A DNA stretch of 64,000 nt from Simmondsia chinensis (GCA_018398585.1 JAGTTD010000010.1:24995739-25059738), one strand, 5' to 3'; positions 1 through 13,900 are shown, numbered from the stretch's first letter. Numbers and translations are program-made. The notes: generated from the sequence alone by a model not told the origin.

Positions 1-741
1 GTGATTCATGTTGTACTATTTGAATGACGACTCTAAATCCTGAGAGTATTTTTGACTTGTGCATGGAATGTTAGTTGCTTTGGTGTACTATAAGTAAGGT
101 CTAGACAAATGACTAAATTCCCACGTACACTGGATAGCGGCATATGTAGTGTGACAAGGATCAGGTATTCAATACGAAATCCACAATCTCTTATGAGATA
201 TAGATGTACCCTTAGTTGATTTGTAAGTATATGAATGATTCGGAATCTTTGGCCAAAGTATTCCTAGTATTTGACATTTGGAATTTATACTATGAATATG
301 TTCAAGAAGGGCGAGTTGGTAACTGACGAAGAAGCTGTGAGAAGAATAATGGTAGTAGTTATCTTTATTATTTGTCATGCACATCTAGTGGAGGGGTTGT
401 TGTCATCAATACAGTCTATTTCAAAAATATCGATTAAATGATTAATTCTAGAGTGCAGTGAGATTTATTCAATGGAATTAAACCTTATTAAATAGTAATT
501 AAATTTTATCATGAGATGATAATTAAGTTGACCCATTTGAAGCTAGATTTAAATGGGTGCGTAAGCCTTTGTTTTTACCGCCATAGGAAAAATACTAATG
601 AATTTATAGGGCAAATTATTTATTCATGAGATGAGTAAACTTAATTTTGCCAAACATTATTCATGAGATGAATAAAAATTAAAAATTACAGATAAAGTAA
701 TTTTTTAAATTAAAAGTTAATCGGATGAATTTTTACATGTT

Positions 742-765
742 GGAAAAAAAAAGAAAAAAGAAAAA
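742..765 (+). other. 24-nt polypurine tract
   Basis: This is an uninterrupted purine run, mostly A with four G. Polypurine tracts precede the 3' LTR of LTR retrotransposons, and a TG dinucleotide follows within a few bases. Simple A-rich low complexity explains it equally well, because no matching LTR end or primer-binding site was found. Confidence 0.3.
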
Positions 766-1031
766 TCGTGTTTACACAGTATAATCTACGCCTTTTGAAT
801 TGAACAAACCAGTGCACGACACATGTCGCGGGCTGGGATGTCCACTGCTAGTTATTGCACATGACAATCACGGCCCGCCATGTAGCATGCGGAGAGAGGT
901 CAAAAGGATACAGTTTGAATTGTGTTGATACGCGTCATTTAAAATGGTTTCCTTAATGAAACGTTGTGTTTTGTCATTTTATCTATCTATCCCACATCAA
1001 AAATTTGATTGTTTTTCCCTTCGGTATACTA

Positions 1032-1044
1032 CTATAAATAAAGG
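1032..1044 (+). promoter_or_regulatory. TATA-box-like sequence
   Basis: CTATAAATAAAGG is a good match to the plant TATA consensus, and non-coding sequence follows it for more than 400 bp. It lies about 290 bp downstream of the purine tract at 742-765, a spacing that would fit a U3 region. No transcript start or ORF downstream supports it, and a competing TATA-like match exists on the opposite strand near 605-613. Confidence 0.3.
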
Positions 1045-1400
1045 TGCCTACTTCAAGGTTTGACATCCAACTCTAAATTAAGAGTTTCTAAAAGTGTTGA
1101 CTTTTGGAGACCTAATTAGAGAGAAAAATTTTTGTTGATAATTTTCTTTCAACGGTTTAGTATTTTTTGAAGCCCACTCTCCAGGCATTTTGTGGTCATT
1201 GCATAGAAGTTAGCTGGGTCTCGGTTCCCTTGGCTTTCTAAGAGTTGCGGTATTCTATGTTATTGTAGCAATTCTAGGTATTCTTCTTTCCTTCTCGTTT
1301 AAGTTTTTTGCCTTTCTATTTATTTACAGTTTTCTTATTGTACTAGTTTTAATTCACGTAATTATTATGAATGTATTAGAGTAGAGGCCTGTACATTTAA

Positions 1401-1440
1401 ATTAGGAATTTAAATCTAAAGATTTAAAATTAGGAATTTT
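1401..1440. repeat. Short inverted and direct repeats at the array's left edge
   Basis: TTTAAATC at 1409-1416 and GATTTAAA at 1421-1428 form a perfect 8-bp inverted repeat with a 4-nt TAAA loop. The motif ATTAGGAATTT is present twice, at about 1401 and 1429. The block lies 20 bp before the first recognisable satellite monomer. It may mark an old break or insertion site, but AT-rich DNA makes such structures common. Confidence 0.5.
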
Positions 1441-4400
1441 AAATCAAATCATAGTTTTAGAAAAGAACAAAGTAACTTTGACTAATAAGCCCCCAGCCGT
1501 CAAGGCTGGGCAAGATAATACAAAGCATAAAAACTAAGGAAAAAGAACTAAGTAACGTTAACTAATAAGCCTCCAGCCATCAAGGCTGGGCTAGACAAAA
1601 CGACGCATAAAAACTAAGGAGAAAGAACTAAGTAACGTTAACGAATATGCTGGGCAAGATCAAACAACACAAAAAAACTAAGGAAAAGAACTAAGTAACG
1701 TTAACTAATAAGCCCCACAGCCGTCAAGGATGGGCAAGATAAAACAATGCATAAAACTAAGGAAAAAGAACTAAGTAACGTTAACTACTAAGCCCCCAGC
1801 CGTCAAGGCTGGCCAAGATAACACAATGCATAAAAACAAAGGAAAAAGAACTAAGTACCGTTAACTAATAAGCCCCCAGTCGTCAATGCTGGTGAAGAAA
1901 ACATAACGTATAAAAACTAAGGAAAAGAACTAAGTAACTTTAAATAATAAGCCCCCAGCCATCAAGGCTGGGCAAGATAAAACAACGCATAAAAACTAAG
2001 GAAAAGAACTAAGTAACGTTGAATAATAAGCCCCACAGCCTTCAAGGCTGGGCAAGATAACACAACGCATAAAAACTAAGGAGAAAGAACTAAGTAACGT
2101 TAACTAATAAGTCCCCTACCATCAAGGCCGAGCTAGACAAAACAACGCATAAAAACTAAGGAGAAAGAACTATGTAACTTTCGCTAATACGCTGGGCAAG
2201 ATAAAATAACGCATAAAATAGAAGGAAAAGAACTAAGTAACGTTAATTAATAAGCACCCCAACCGTCAAGGCTGGGCAAGATATAACAATGCATAAAAAC
2301 TAAGGAAAAAGTACTAAGTAACGTTAACTACTAAGCCCCCAGCCGTCATGGCTGGGCAAGATGACACAACACATAAAAATTAAGGACAAAGAACTAAGTA
2401 ACATTAACTAATATGCCCCCTGCTGCCAAGGCTGAGCTAGACAAAACAACGCATAAAAACTAAGGCGAAAGAACTAAGTAACGTTAACTAATACCCTGGG
2501 CAAGATAAAATAACGCATAAAACGAAGGAAAAGAACTAAGTAACTTTAACTAATAAGCACCCTAGACGTCAAGGCTGGGCAAGATAAAACAACGCATAAA
2601 AACAAAGGACAAAGAACTGAGTAACGTTAACTTATAAGCCCCCAGCCGTCAAGGAGCGGCAAGATAACGCAACGCATAAAAACTAAGGACAAAAAACTAA
2701 GTAACGTTATATAATAAGCCCCCTGCCGTCAAGGCTGAACTAGACAAAACAACGCATAAAAACTAAGGAGAAAGAACTATGTAACGTTAGCAAATACGCT
2801 GGGTAAGATAAAATAACGCATAAGAACTAATGAAAAGAACTAAGTAACGTTAACTAATAAGCACCCCAGCCGTCAAGGCTGGGCAAGATAGAACAATGCA
2901 TAAAAACTAAGGACAAAGAACTGAGTAACGTTAACTAATAAGCCCCCTGCCGTCAAGGCTGGGCAAGATAACACAACGCATAAAAACTTAAGAAAAAGAA
3001 CTAAGTAACGTTAACTAATAAGCCCCCAGCCGTCAAGGCTGGTCAAGATAACACAACACATAAAAACCAAGGAAAAGAACTAAGTAACTTTAACTAATAA
3101 GCCCCCAGCCGTCAAGGCTGGGTAAGATAGCACAACGCATAAAAACTAAGGACAAAGAACTGAGTAACGTTAACTAATAAGCCCCCAGCCATTAAGCTGG
3201 GATAGACAAAACAACGCATAAAAACTACGGAAAAGAACTATGTAACTTTAACTAATAAGCCCCCAGCCGTCAAGGCTGGTCAAGATAACACGACGCATAA
3301 AAACAAAGGAAAGGAACTAAGTAACTTTAACTAATAATCCCCCAGCCGTCAAGACTGGGCAAGATAACACAACGCCTAAAAACCAAGGACAAAGAACTTA
3401 GTAACGTTAACTAATAAGCCCCCAGCCGTCAAGGCAGGGCTAGACAAAACAACGCATAAAAACTAGTGAGAAAGAACTAAATAACGTTAACGCATACGCT
3501 GGGCAAGATAAAACGACACAAAAAATCAAAGGAAAAGAACTAAGTAAAGTTAACTAAAAAGTACCCCAGCCATCAAGGCTGGGCAAGATAAAACAACGCA
3601 TAAAAACTAAGGAGAAAGAACTAAGTAACGTTAACTAATACCATGGGCAAGATAAAACAACGCATAAAACTAAGGAAAAGAACAAATTAACGTCAACTAA
3701 TAAGCACCCCAGCCGTCAAGGCTGGGCAAGATAAAACAACGCATAAAAACAAAGGACAACGAACTGAGTAACGTTAACTAACAAGCCCCCAGCTGTCAAG
3801 GCTGGGCAAGATAACGCAACGCATAAAAATTAAGGACAAAAAACTATGTGACATTATATAATAAGCCCCCTGCCGTCAGGGCTGAGCTAGGCAAAACAAC
3901 GCATAAAAACAAAGGAGAAAGAACTATGTAACGTTAGCAAATACGCAGGGTATGTTAAAATAACGCATAAAAACTAAATAAAAGAACTCAGTAACGTTAA
4001 CTAACAAGCACCCCAGCCGTCAAGGCTGGGCAAGATAAAACAACGCATAAAAACTAAGGACAAAGAACTGAGTTACGTTAACTAATAAGCCCCCTGCCGT
4101 CAAGGCTGGTCAAGATAACACAACGCATAAAAACCAAGAAAAAGAACTAAGTAACTTTAACTAATAATCACCCAGCCGTCAAGGCTGGGCAAGATAGCAC
4201 AATGCATAAAAACTAAGGACAAAGAACTGAGTAAGGTTAACTAATAAGCCCCAGCCGTCAAGGCTGGTCAAGATATCACAACGCATAAAAATTATGGAAA
4301 AGAACTAAGTAACTTTAACTAATAAGCCCCCAGCCGTCAAGGCTGGGCAAGATAAAACAACGCATAAAAACAAAGGACAAAGAACTGAGTAACGTTAACT

Positions 4401-7400
4401 AATAAGCCCCCAGCTGTCAAGGCTGGGCAAGATAACGCAACGCATGAAAACTAAGGACAAAAAACTAAGTAATGTTATATAATAAGCCCCCTGCCGTCAA
4501 GGCTGGGCTAGGCAAAACAACGCATGAAAACTAAGGAGAAAGAACTAAATATCGTTAACGAATACGCTGGGCAAGATAAAACGACACAAAAAATCTAAGG
4601 AAAAGAGCTAAGTAAATTAACTAAAAAGCAGCCTGGCCATCAAGGCTGGGCAAGATAAAACAACGCATAAAAACTAAGGACAAAGAACTGAGTAACGTTC
4701 ACTAATTAGCCCCCAGCCGTCAAGGCTGGGCAAGATTACACAATCCTAAAAACTAAAGAAAAAGAACTAAGTAACGTTAACTAATAAGCCCCCAGCCTTC
4801 AAGGCTGGTCAAGATAACATAACGCATAAAATCTAAGGAAAAGAACTAAGTAACTTTAACTAATAAGCCCCCAGCCGTCAAGGCTGGGCATGATAACACA
4901 TCGCATAAAAACAAAGGACAAAGAACTAAGTAACATTAAGTAATAAGCCCCCAGCCATCAAGGCTGGGCTAGACAAAACAACGCACAAAAACTAAGGAGA
5001 AAGAATTAAGTGACGTTAACGAATACGCTGGGCAAGATCAAACAACACAAAAAAACTAAGGAAAAGAACTAAGTGACATTAACTAATAAGCCCCCCAGCC
5101 GTCAAGGCTGGGCAAGATAACACAACGCATAAAAACTAAGGAAAAAGAACTAAGTAACATTAACTAATAAGCCCCCTGCCGTCAAGGCTGAGCTAGACAA
5201 AACAACGCATAAAAACTAAGGAAAAGAACTTAGTAACTTTAACTAATAAGCCCCCAGCCGTCAAGGCTGGGAAAGATAACACAACGCATAAAAACTATGG
5301 ACAAAGAAATGAGTAACGTTAACTAATAAGCCCCTAGCCGTCAAGGCCGGTCAGGATAATACAACGCATAAAAACTAAGGAAAAGAACTAAGTAACTTTA
5401 ACTAGTAAGCCCCCAGCCGTCAAGGCTGGTCAAGAAAACATAACGCATAAAAAATAAGGAAAAGAATTAAGTAACTTTAACTAATAAGCCCCCAGCCGTC
5501 AAGGTTGGGCAAGATAACACAACGCATAAAAACCAAGGGCAAAGAACTGAGTAGCGTTAACTAATAAGCCCCCAGCCGTCGAGGCTGGGCTAGAAAAAAC
5601 GACGCATAAAAACTAAGGAGAAAGAACTAAGTAACGTTAACGAATACGCTGGGCAAGATAAAACGACACAAAAAATCTAAGGAAAAGAACTAAGTATAGT
5701 TAACTAATAAGCACCCCAGCCATCAAGGCTGGGCAAGATAAAACAACGCATAAAAACCTAAGGCCAAAGAACTGAGTAACGTTAACTAATAAGCCCCCTG
5801 CCGTCAAGGCTGGACAAGATAACACAACACATAAAAACTAAAGAAAAAGAACTAAGTAACGTTAACTAATAAGCCCCCAGCCATCAAGGCTGGTCAAGAT
5901 AACGCAACGCATAAAATCTAAGGAAAAGAACTAAGTAACTTTAACTAAAAAGCCCCCTGCCATTAAGGCTGGGCAAGATAAAACAACGCATAAAAACTAA
6001 GGAAAAGAACTAAGTAACGTTGAATAATAGGCCCCCCAGCCGTAAAGGCTGGGCAAGATAACACAACGCATAAAAACTAAGCACAAAGAACTAAGTAACG
6101 TTAACTAATGAGCCCCCTGCCATCAAGGCTGGGCTAGAAAAAAGAACGCATAAAAACAGAGGAGAAAGAACCATGTAAAGTTAGCTAATACGCTGGGCAA
6201 GATAAATTAACGCATAAAAACTAAGGCAAAGAACTAAGTAACGTTAACTAATAAGCACCCCAGCCGTCAAGGCTGGGCAAGATAACACAACGCATAAAAA
6301 CTAAGGACAAAGAACTAAGTAACGTTAACTAATAAGCCCCCAGCCGCCAAGGCTTGGCTAGAAAATAGAACGCGTAAAAACTAAGGAGAAAGAACTAAGT
6401 AATGTTAACAAATACACTGGGCAAGATAAAACGACACAAAAAATCTAAGGAGAAGAACTAAGTAAAGTTAACTAATAAGCACCCCAGCCATCAAGGCTGG
6501 GCAAGATAAAACAACGCATAAAAACTAAGGACAAAGAATTGAGTACCGTTAACTAATAAGCCCCAAGCCGTCAAGGCTGGGCGTGATAACACAACGCAAA
6601 AAAACTTAAGAAAAAGAACTAGGTAACGTTAACTAATAAGCCCCCAGCCGTCAAGGTCGGTCAAGATAACACAACGCCTAAAATCAAAGGAAAAGAACTA
6701 AGTAACTTTAACTAATAAGCCCCCAGCCATCAAGGCTGGGCAAGATAAAACAACGCAAAAAAACTAAGGAAAAAAGTTAAGTAACGTTGAATAATAAGCC
6801 CCCCGGCCATCAAGGCTGGGCAAGATAACACAACGCATAAAAACTAAGGACAAAGAACTAAGTAACGTTAACTAATAAGCCCCCTGCCATTAAGGCTGAG
6901 CTAGACAAAACAATGCATAAAAACCAAGGAGAAAGAACCATGTAACGTTAGCTAATACGCTGGGCGAGATAAAATAACGCATAAAAACTAAGGAAAAGAA
7001 CTAAGTAACGTTAACTAATAAGCACCCCAGCCGTCAAGACCCGTCAAGATAACACAACGCATAAAATCTACGGAAAAGAACAAAGTAACTTTAACTAATA
7101 AGCCCCCAGCCGTCAAGGCTGGGCAAGATAACACATCGCATATAAACTAAGGACAAAGAACAAAGTAACGTTAATTAATAAGCCCCCAGCCATAAGGGCT
7201 GGGCTAGACAAAACAACGCATAAAAACTAAGGAGAAAGAACTAAGTAATGTTAACGAATACGCTGGGCAAGATCAAACAACACAAAAAAACTAAGGAAAA
7301 GAACTTAGTACCGTTAACTAATCAGCCCCCAAGCCGTCAAGGCTGGGCAAGATAAAACATTGCTTAAAAACTATGGAAAAAGAACTAACGTTAACTACTA

Positions 7401-10400
7401 AGCCCCTGGCTGTCAAGGCTGGGCAAGACAACACAACGCATAAAAACTAAGGAAAAAGAACTAAGTAATGTTAACTAATAAGCCCCCAGCCGCCAAGGCT
7501 GGTCAAGAAAACACAACGCATAAAAACTAAGGAAAAGAACTAAGTAACTCTGACTAATAAGCCCCCAGCCATCAAGGCTGGGAAAGATAAAACAACGCAT
7601 AAAACTGAGGAAAAGAACTAAGTAACGTTGAATAATTAGCCCCCCAGCCGTTAAGGCTGGGCAAGATAACACAACGCATAAAAACTAAGGACAAAGAACT
7701 AAGTAACGTTAACTAATAAGCTCCCTGCCATCAGGGCTGAGCTAGACAAAAGAACGCATAAAAACTAAGGGGAAAGAACCATGTAACGATAGCTAATACG
7801 CTGGGCCAGATAAAATAACGCATAAAAACTAAGGAAAAGAACTAAGTAACGTTAACTAATAAGCACCCCAGCCGTCAAGGCTGGTCAAGATAACACGACG
7901 CATAAAATCTATGGAAAAGAACTAAGTAACTTTAACTAATAAGCCCCCAGCCGTCAAGGCTGGGCAAGATAACACAACGCATAAAAACTAAGGACAAAGA
8001 ACTAAGTGACGTTAACTAATTAGCCCCCAGCAGTCAAGGCTGGGCTAGAAAAAACAACGCATAAAAACTATGGAGAAAGAACTATGTAACGTTAGCGAAT
8101 ACACTGGGTAAGATAAAATCACGCATAAAAACTAAGGAAAAGAACTAAGTAACGTTAACTAATAAGCACCCCAGCCTTCAAGGCTGGGCAAGATAAAACA
8201 ACGAATAAAAACTAAGGACAAAGAACTGAGTAACGTTAACTAATACCCCCCCAGCCGTCAAGGCTGGTCAAGATAACACAACGCATAAAAACTAAAGAAA
8301 AAGAACTAAGTAACGTTAACTAATAAGCCCCCAGCCGTCAAGGCTGGTCAAGATAACACAACGCCAAAAATCAAAGGAAAAGAATTACGTAACTTTAACT
8401 AATAAGCCGCCAGCCATCAAGGCTGGGCAAGATAAAACAACACATAAAAACTAAGGGTAAGAACTAAGTAACGTTGAATAATAAGCCCCCCAGCCGTCGA
8501 GGCTGGGCAAGATAGCAAAACGCATAAAAACTAAGGACAAAGAACTAAGTAATGTTAACTAATAAGCCCCCTGCCATCAAGGCTGAGCTAGACAAAACAA
8601 CGCATAAAAACTAAGGAGAAAGAACCATGTAACGCTGGCTAATACGCTGGGCAAGATAAAACAACGCATAAAATCTAGGGAAAAGAACTAAGTAACGTTA
8701 ACTAATAAGCACCCCAGCCGTCAAGACCGGTCAAGATAATACAACGCATAAAATCTATGGAAAGAAACTAAGTAACTTTAACTAATAAGACCGCAGCCAT
8801 CAAGGCTGGGCAAGATAACACATCGCATAAAAACTAAGGGCAAAGAACTAAGTAACGTTAACTAATAAGCCCCCAGCCATAAGGGCTGGGCTAGACAAAA
8901 CAACGCATAAAAACTAAGGAGAAAGAACTAGGTAACGTTAACGAATACGCTGGGCAAGATGAAACAACACAAAAAAAACTAAGGAAAAGAACTAAGTACC
9001 ATCAACTAATAAGCCCCCCAGCCGTCAAGGCTGGGTAAGATGAAACAATGCATAAAAACTAAGGAGAAAGAACTAACGTTAACTACTAAGCCCCTGGCTG
9101 TCAAGGCTGGGCAAGATAACACAACGCATAAAAACTAAAGAAAAAGAACTAAGTAACGTTAACTAATAAGCCCCCAGCCGTCCAGGCTGGTCAAGAAAAC
9201 ACAACGCATAAAAACTAAGGAAAAGAACTAAGTAACTTTGACTAATAAGCCCCCAGCCATCAAGGCTGGGAAAGATAAAACAACGCATAAAACCGAGGAA
9301 AAGAACTAAGTAACGTTGAATGATAAGCCCCCCGGCCATCAAGGCTGGGCAAGATAACACAACGCATAAAAACTAAGGACAAAGAACTAAGTAACGTTAA
9401 CTAATAAGCCCCCTGCCATTGAGGCTGAGCTAGACAAAACAATGCAAAAAAACTAAGGAGAAAGAACCATGTAACATTAGCTAATACGCTGGGCGAGATA
9501 AAATAACGCATAAAAACTAAGGAAAAGAACTAAGTAACGTTAACTAATAAGCACCCCAGCCGTCAAGGCTGGTTAAGATAACACAACGCATAAAATCGAT
9601 GGAAAAGAACTAAGTAACTTTAACTAATAAGCCCCCAGCCGTCAAGGCTGGGCAAGATAACACATCGCACAAAAACTAAGGACAAAGAACTAAGTAACGT
9701 TAACTAATAAGCCCCCAGCCGTCAAGGCTGGTCAAGAAAACACAACGCATAAAAACTAAGGAAAAGAACTAAGTAACTCTGACTAATAAGCCCCCAGCCA
9801 TCAAGGCTGGGAAAGATAAAACAACGCATAAAACTGAGGAAAAGAACTAAGTAACGTTGAATAATTAGCCCCCCAGCCGTTAAGGCTGGGCAAGATAACA
9901 CAACGCCTAAAAACTAAGGACAAAGAACTAAGTAACGTTAACTAATAAGCCCCCTGTCATCAGGGCTAAGCTAGACAAAAGAACGCATAAAAACTAAGTA
10001 GAAAGAACCATGTAACGTTAGCTAATACGCTGGGCCAGATAAAATAACGCATAAAAACTAAGGAAAAGAACTAAGTGACGTTAACTAATAAGCACCCCAG
10101 CCGTCAAGGCTGGTCAAGATAACACAACGCATAAAATCTATGGAAAAGAACTAAGTAACTTTAACTAATAAGCCCCCAGCCGTCAAGGCTGGGCAAGATA
10201 ACACAACGCATAAAAACTAAGGACAAAGAACTAAGTAACGTTAACTAATTAGCCCCCAGCAGTCAAGGCTGGGCTAGAAAAAACAACGCATAAAAACTAA
10301 GGGGAAAGAACTATGTAACGTTAGCGAATACACTGGGTAAGATAAAATCACGCATAAAAACTAAGGAAAAGAACTAAGTAACGTTAACTAATAAGCACCC

Positions 10401-10473
10401 CAGCCGTCAAGGCTGGGCAAGATAAAACAACGAATAAAAACTAAGGATAAAGAACTGAGTAACGTTAACTAAT

Positions 10474-10553
10474 AAGCCCCCAGCCGTCAAGGCTGGGCAA
10501 GATAACACAACGCATAAAAACTAAGGAAAAAGAACTAAGTAACGTTAACTAAT
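10474..10553 (+). repeat. Reference 80-bp monomer (one of ~750)
   Basis: This copy matches the majority base at nearly every position and is flanked by another copy in exact 80-bp register. From left to right it holds the hairpin (10479-10497), the CAAGATAACACAACGCAT block, two A-tracts about 11 bp apart, and the double palindrome AACGTT/GTTAAC. Base counts are A 36, C 18, G 15 and T 11. Three CpG sites are present, in CCGTC, ACGCA and AACGTT. Confidence 0.95.
10479..10497 (+). repeat. Monomer hairpin: 7-bp stem, 5-nt loop (example copy)
   Basis: CCCAGCC at 10479-10485 pairs with GGCTGGG at 10491-10497 around the loop GTCAA. The same perfect inverted repeat recurs in most full-length monomers across the array. 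Copies ending GGCTGGTC keep six pairs. It is the only GC-rich part of the monomer. Whether it folds in DNA or RNA cannot be told from sequence. Confidence 0.9.
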
Positions 10554-10872
10554 AAGCCCCCAGCCGTCAAGGCTCGTCAAGATAACACAACGCCTAAAAT
10601 CAAAGGAAAAGAACTAAGTAACTTTAACTAATAAGCCGCCAGCCATCAAGGCTGGGCAAGATAAAACAACGCATAAAAACTAAGGGTAAGAACTAAGTAA
10701 CGTTGAATAATAAGCCCCCCAGCCGTCAAGGCTGGGCAAGATAACAAAACGCATAAAAACTAAGGACAAGGAACTAAGTAACGTTAACTAATAAGCCCCC
10801 TGCCATCAAGGCTGAGCTAGACAAAACAACGCATAAAAACTAAGGAGAAAGAACCATGTAACGCTGGCTAAT

Positions 10873-10935
10873 ACGCTGGGCAAGATAAAATAACGCATAA
10901 AAACTAAGGAAAAGAACTAAGTAACGTTAACTAAT
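10873..10935 (+). repeat. 63-bp short monomer lacking the hairpin arm (example copy)
   Basis: Compared with its neighbours this monomer lacks about 16 bp, namely the left stem arm and loop (CCCCCAGCCGTCAAG), and starts directly at the right arm as ACGCTGGG. The rest of the unit is intact. The same deletion endpoint recurs at dozens of places, for example 6191, 6958, 7261, 7799, 8102, 8645, 8948, 16253 and 16557. This points to one founding deletion spread by amplification, and it is the best phase marker for the higher-order repeats. Confidence 0.92.
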
Positions 10936-13900
10936 AAGCACCCCAGCCGTCAAGACCGGTCAAGATAATACAACGCATAAAATCTATGGAATGGAACTAA
11001 GTAACTTTAACTAATAAGCCCCCAGCCGTCAAGGCTGGGCAAGATAACACATCGCATAAAAACTAAGGGCAAAGAACTAAGTAACGTTAAATAATAAGCC
11101 CCCAGCCATAAGGGCTGGGCTAGACAAAACAACGCATAAAAACTAAGGAGAAAGAACTAGGTAACGTTAACGAGTACGCTGGGCAAGATGAAACAACACA
11201 AAAAAACTAAGGAAAAGAACTAAGTACCATCAACTAATAAGCCCCCCAGCCGTCAAGGCTGGGTAAGATGAAACAATGCATAAAAACCAAGGAGAAAGAA
11301 CTAACGTTAACTACTGAGCCCCTGGCTGTCAAGGCTGGGCAAGATAACACAACGCATAAAAACTAAAGAAAAAGAACTAAGTGACGTTAACTAATAAGCC
11401 CCCAGCCGTCCAGGCTGGTCAAGAAAACACAACGCATAAAAACTAAGGAAAAGAACTAAGTAACTTTGACTAATAAGCCCCCAGCCATCAAGGCTGGGAA
11501 AGATAAAACAACGCATAAAACCGAGGAAAAGAAATAAGTAAGGTTGAATAATAAGCCCCCCGGCCATCAAGGCTGGGCAAGATAACACAACGCATAAAAA
11601 CTAAGGACAAAGAACTAAGTTACGTTAACTAATAAGCCCCCTGCCATTGAGGCTGAGCTAGACAAAACAATGCATAAAAACTAAGGAGAAAGAACCACGT
11701 AACGTTAGCTAATACGCTGGGCGAGATAAAATAACGCATAAAAACTTTGGAAAAGAACTAAGTAACGTTAACTGATAAGCACCCCAGCCGTCAAGATCCG
11801 TCAAGCTAACACAACGCATAAAATCTATGGAAAAGAACTAAGTAACTTTAACTAATAAGCCCCCAGCCGTCAAGGCTGGGCAAGATAACACATCGCATAA
11901 AAACTAAGGACAAAGAACTAAGTAACGTTAACTAATAAGCCCCCAGCCATAAGGGCTGGGCTAGAGAAAACAGCGCATAAAAACTAAGGAGAAAGAACTA
12001 AGTAACGTTAACGAATACGCTGGGCAAGATCAAACAACACAAAAAAACTACGGAAAAGAACTTAGTACCGTTAACTAATCAGCCCCCAAGCCGTCAAGGC
12101 TGGGCAAGATAAAACAATGCTTAAAAACTATGGAAAAAGAACTAACGTTAACTACTAAGCCCCTGGCTGTCAAGGCTGGGCAAGATAACACAACGCATAA
12201 GAACTAAAGAAAAAGAACTAAGTAACGTTAACTAATAAGCCCCCAGCCATCAAGGCTGGTCAAGAAAACACAACGCATAAAAACTATGGAAAAGAACTAA
12301 GTAACTTTGACTAATAAGCCCCCAGCCATCAAGGCTGGGAAAGATAAAACAACGCATAAAACCGAGGAAAAGAACTAAGTAACGTTGAATAATTAGCCCC
12401 CCAACCGTTAAGACTGGGCAAGATAACACAACGCATAAAAACTAAGGACAAACAACTAAGTAACGTTAACTAATAAGCCCCCTGCCATCAAGGCTGAGCT
12501 AGACAAAAGAACGCATAAAAACTAAGGAGAAAGAACCATGTAACGTTAGCTAATACGCTGGGCCAGATAAAATAACGCATAAAAAGTAAGGAAAAGAACT
12601 AAGTAACGTTAACTAATAAGCACCCAAGCCGTCAAGGCTGGTCAAGATAACACAACACATGAAATCTATGGAAAAGAACTATGTAACTTTAACTAATAAG
12701 CCCCCAGCCGTCAAGGCTGGGCAAGATAACACAACGCATGAAAACTAAGTTCAAAGAACTAAGTAACGTTAACTAATTAGCCCCCAGCCGTCAAGACTGG
12801 GCTAGAAAAAACAACGCATAAAAACTAAGGAGAAAGAACTATGTAACGTTAGTGAATACGCTGGGTAAGATAAAATCAAGCATAAAAACTAAGGAAAAGA
12901 ACTAAGTAACGTTAACTAATAAGCACCCCAGCCGTCAAGGCTGGGCAAGATAAAACAACGAATAAAAATTAAGGACAAAGAACTGAGTAACGTTAACTAA
13001 TAAGCCCCCAGCCGTCAAGGCAGGGCAAGATAACACAACGCATAAAAACTAAAGAAAAAGAACTAAGTAACGATAACTAATAAGCCCCCAGCCGTCAAGG
13101 CTGGTCAAGATAACACAACCCCTAAAATCACAGGAAAAGAACTAAGTAACATTAACTAATACGCCCCCAGCCATCAAGGCTGTGCAAGATAAAACAACGC
13201 ATAAAAACTAAGGGAAAGAACTAAGTAACGTTGAATAATAAGCCCCCCAGCCGTCAAGGCTGAGCTAGACAAAACAACGCATAAAAACTAAGGAGAAAGA
13301 ACCATGTAACGTTAGCTAATACGCTGGGCAAGATAAAATAACGCATAAAAACTAAGGAAAAGAACTAAGTAACGTTAACTAATAAGGCCCCCAGCCGTCA
13401 AGACCAGTCAAGATAACACAACGCATAAAATCTATGGAAAGGAACTAAGTAACTTTAAATAATAAGCCCCCAGCCGTCAAGGCTGGGCAAGATAACACAT
13501 CGCATAAAAACTAAGGACAAAGAAATAAGTAACGTAAACTAATAAGCCCCCAGCCATATGGGCTGGGCTAGACAAAACAACGCATAAAAACTAAGGAGAA
13601 AGAACTAAGTAACGTTAACGAATATGCTGGGCAAGATCAAGCAACACAAAAAAACTATGGAAAAGAACTAAGTACCGTCAACTAATAAGCCCCCCAGCCG
13701 TCAAGGCTGGGTAAGATGAAACAATGCATAAAAACTACGGAGAAAGAACTAACGTTAACTACAAAGAACTAAGTAACATTAACTAATAAGCCCCCTGCCA
13801 TCCAGGCCGAGCTAGACAAAACAATGCATAAAAACCAAGGAGAAAGAACTATGTAACGTTAGCTAATACGCTGGGCAAGACAAAATAACGCATAAAAACT

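Larger units (their letters stand above)
1..1459. other. AT-rich unassigned left flank
   Basis: This non-repetitive, AT-rich stretch precedes the satellite array. I find no convincing coding region: the only sizeable open frame, on the minus strand at 169-384, has no recognisable domain and lies in A/T-rich low-complexity sequence. A short motif, TTCATGAGATGA, occurs near 623 and 660, and a relative occurs near 519. TATA-like boxes exist on both strands (plus near 1032, minus near 605-613), so the direction of any promoter is undecided. The block could be part of a long terminal repeat of the element seen at the right end of the window, part of another transposon, or intergenic DNA. I could not find a clear TG...CA boundary plus tRNA primer-binding site, so no LTR call is made. 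Confidence 0.6.

Noticed and set aside
169..384. 71-codon minus-strand ORF in the left flank
   Set aside because: It has no domain, low-complexity composition, and no neighbouring exons or clear promoter on that strand.
739..1300. A complete LTR in the left flank (purine tract, TATA box, pyrimidine run near 1278)
   Set aside because: No TG...CA ends, target-site duplication or primer-binding site could be fixed, and TATA-like sequences occur on both strands. It is kept only as a possibility.
7475..7672. Small minus-strand ORF, repeated at 9163-9360 and 11391-11588, with more at 22366-22962
   Set aside because: They lie wholly inside the satellite and translate the monomer in shifting frames (LVLFLSFYALCFL-type strings). 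They recur only because the higher-order unit recurs.
10479..10497. Rho-independent terminators (GC hairpin in every monomer)
   Set aside because: The stem is not followed by a T run on the plus strand, there are no genes to terminate, and the window is plant nuclear DNA.
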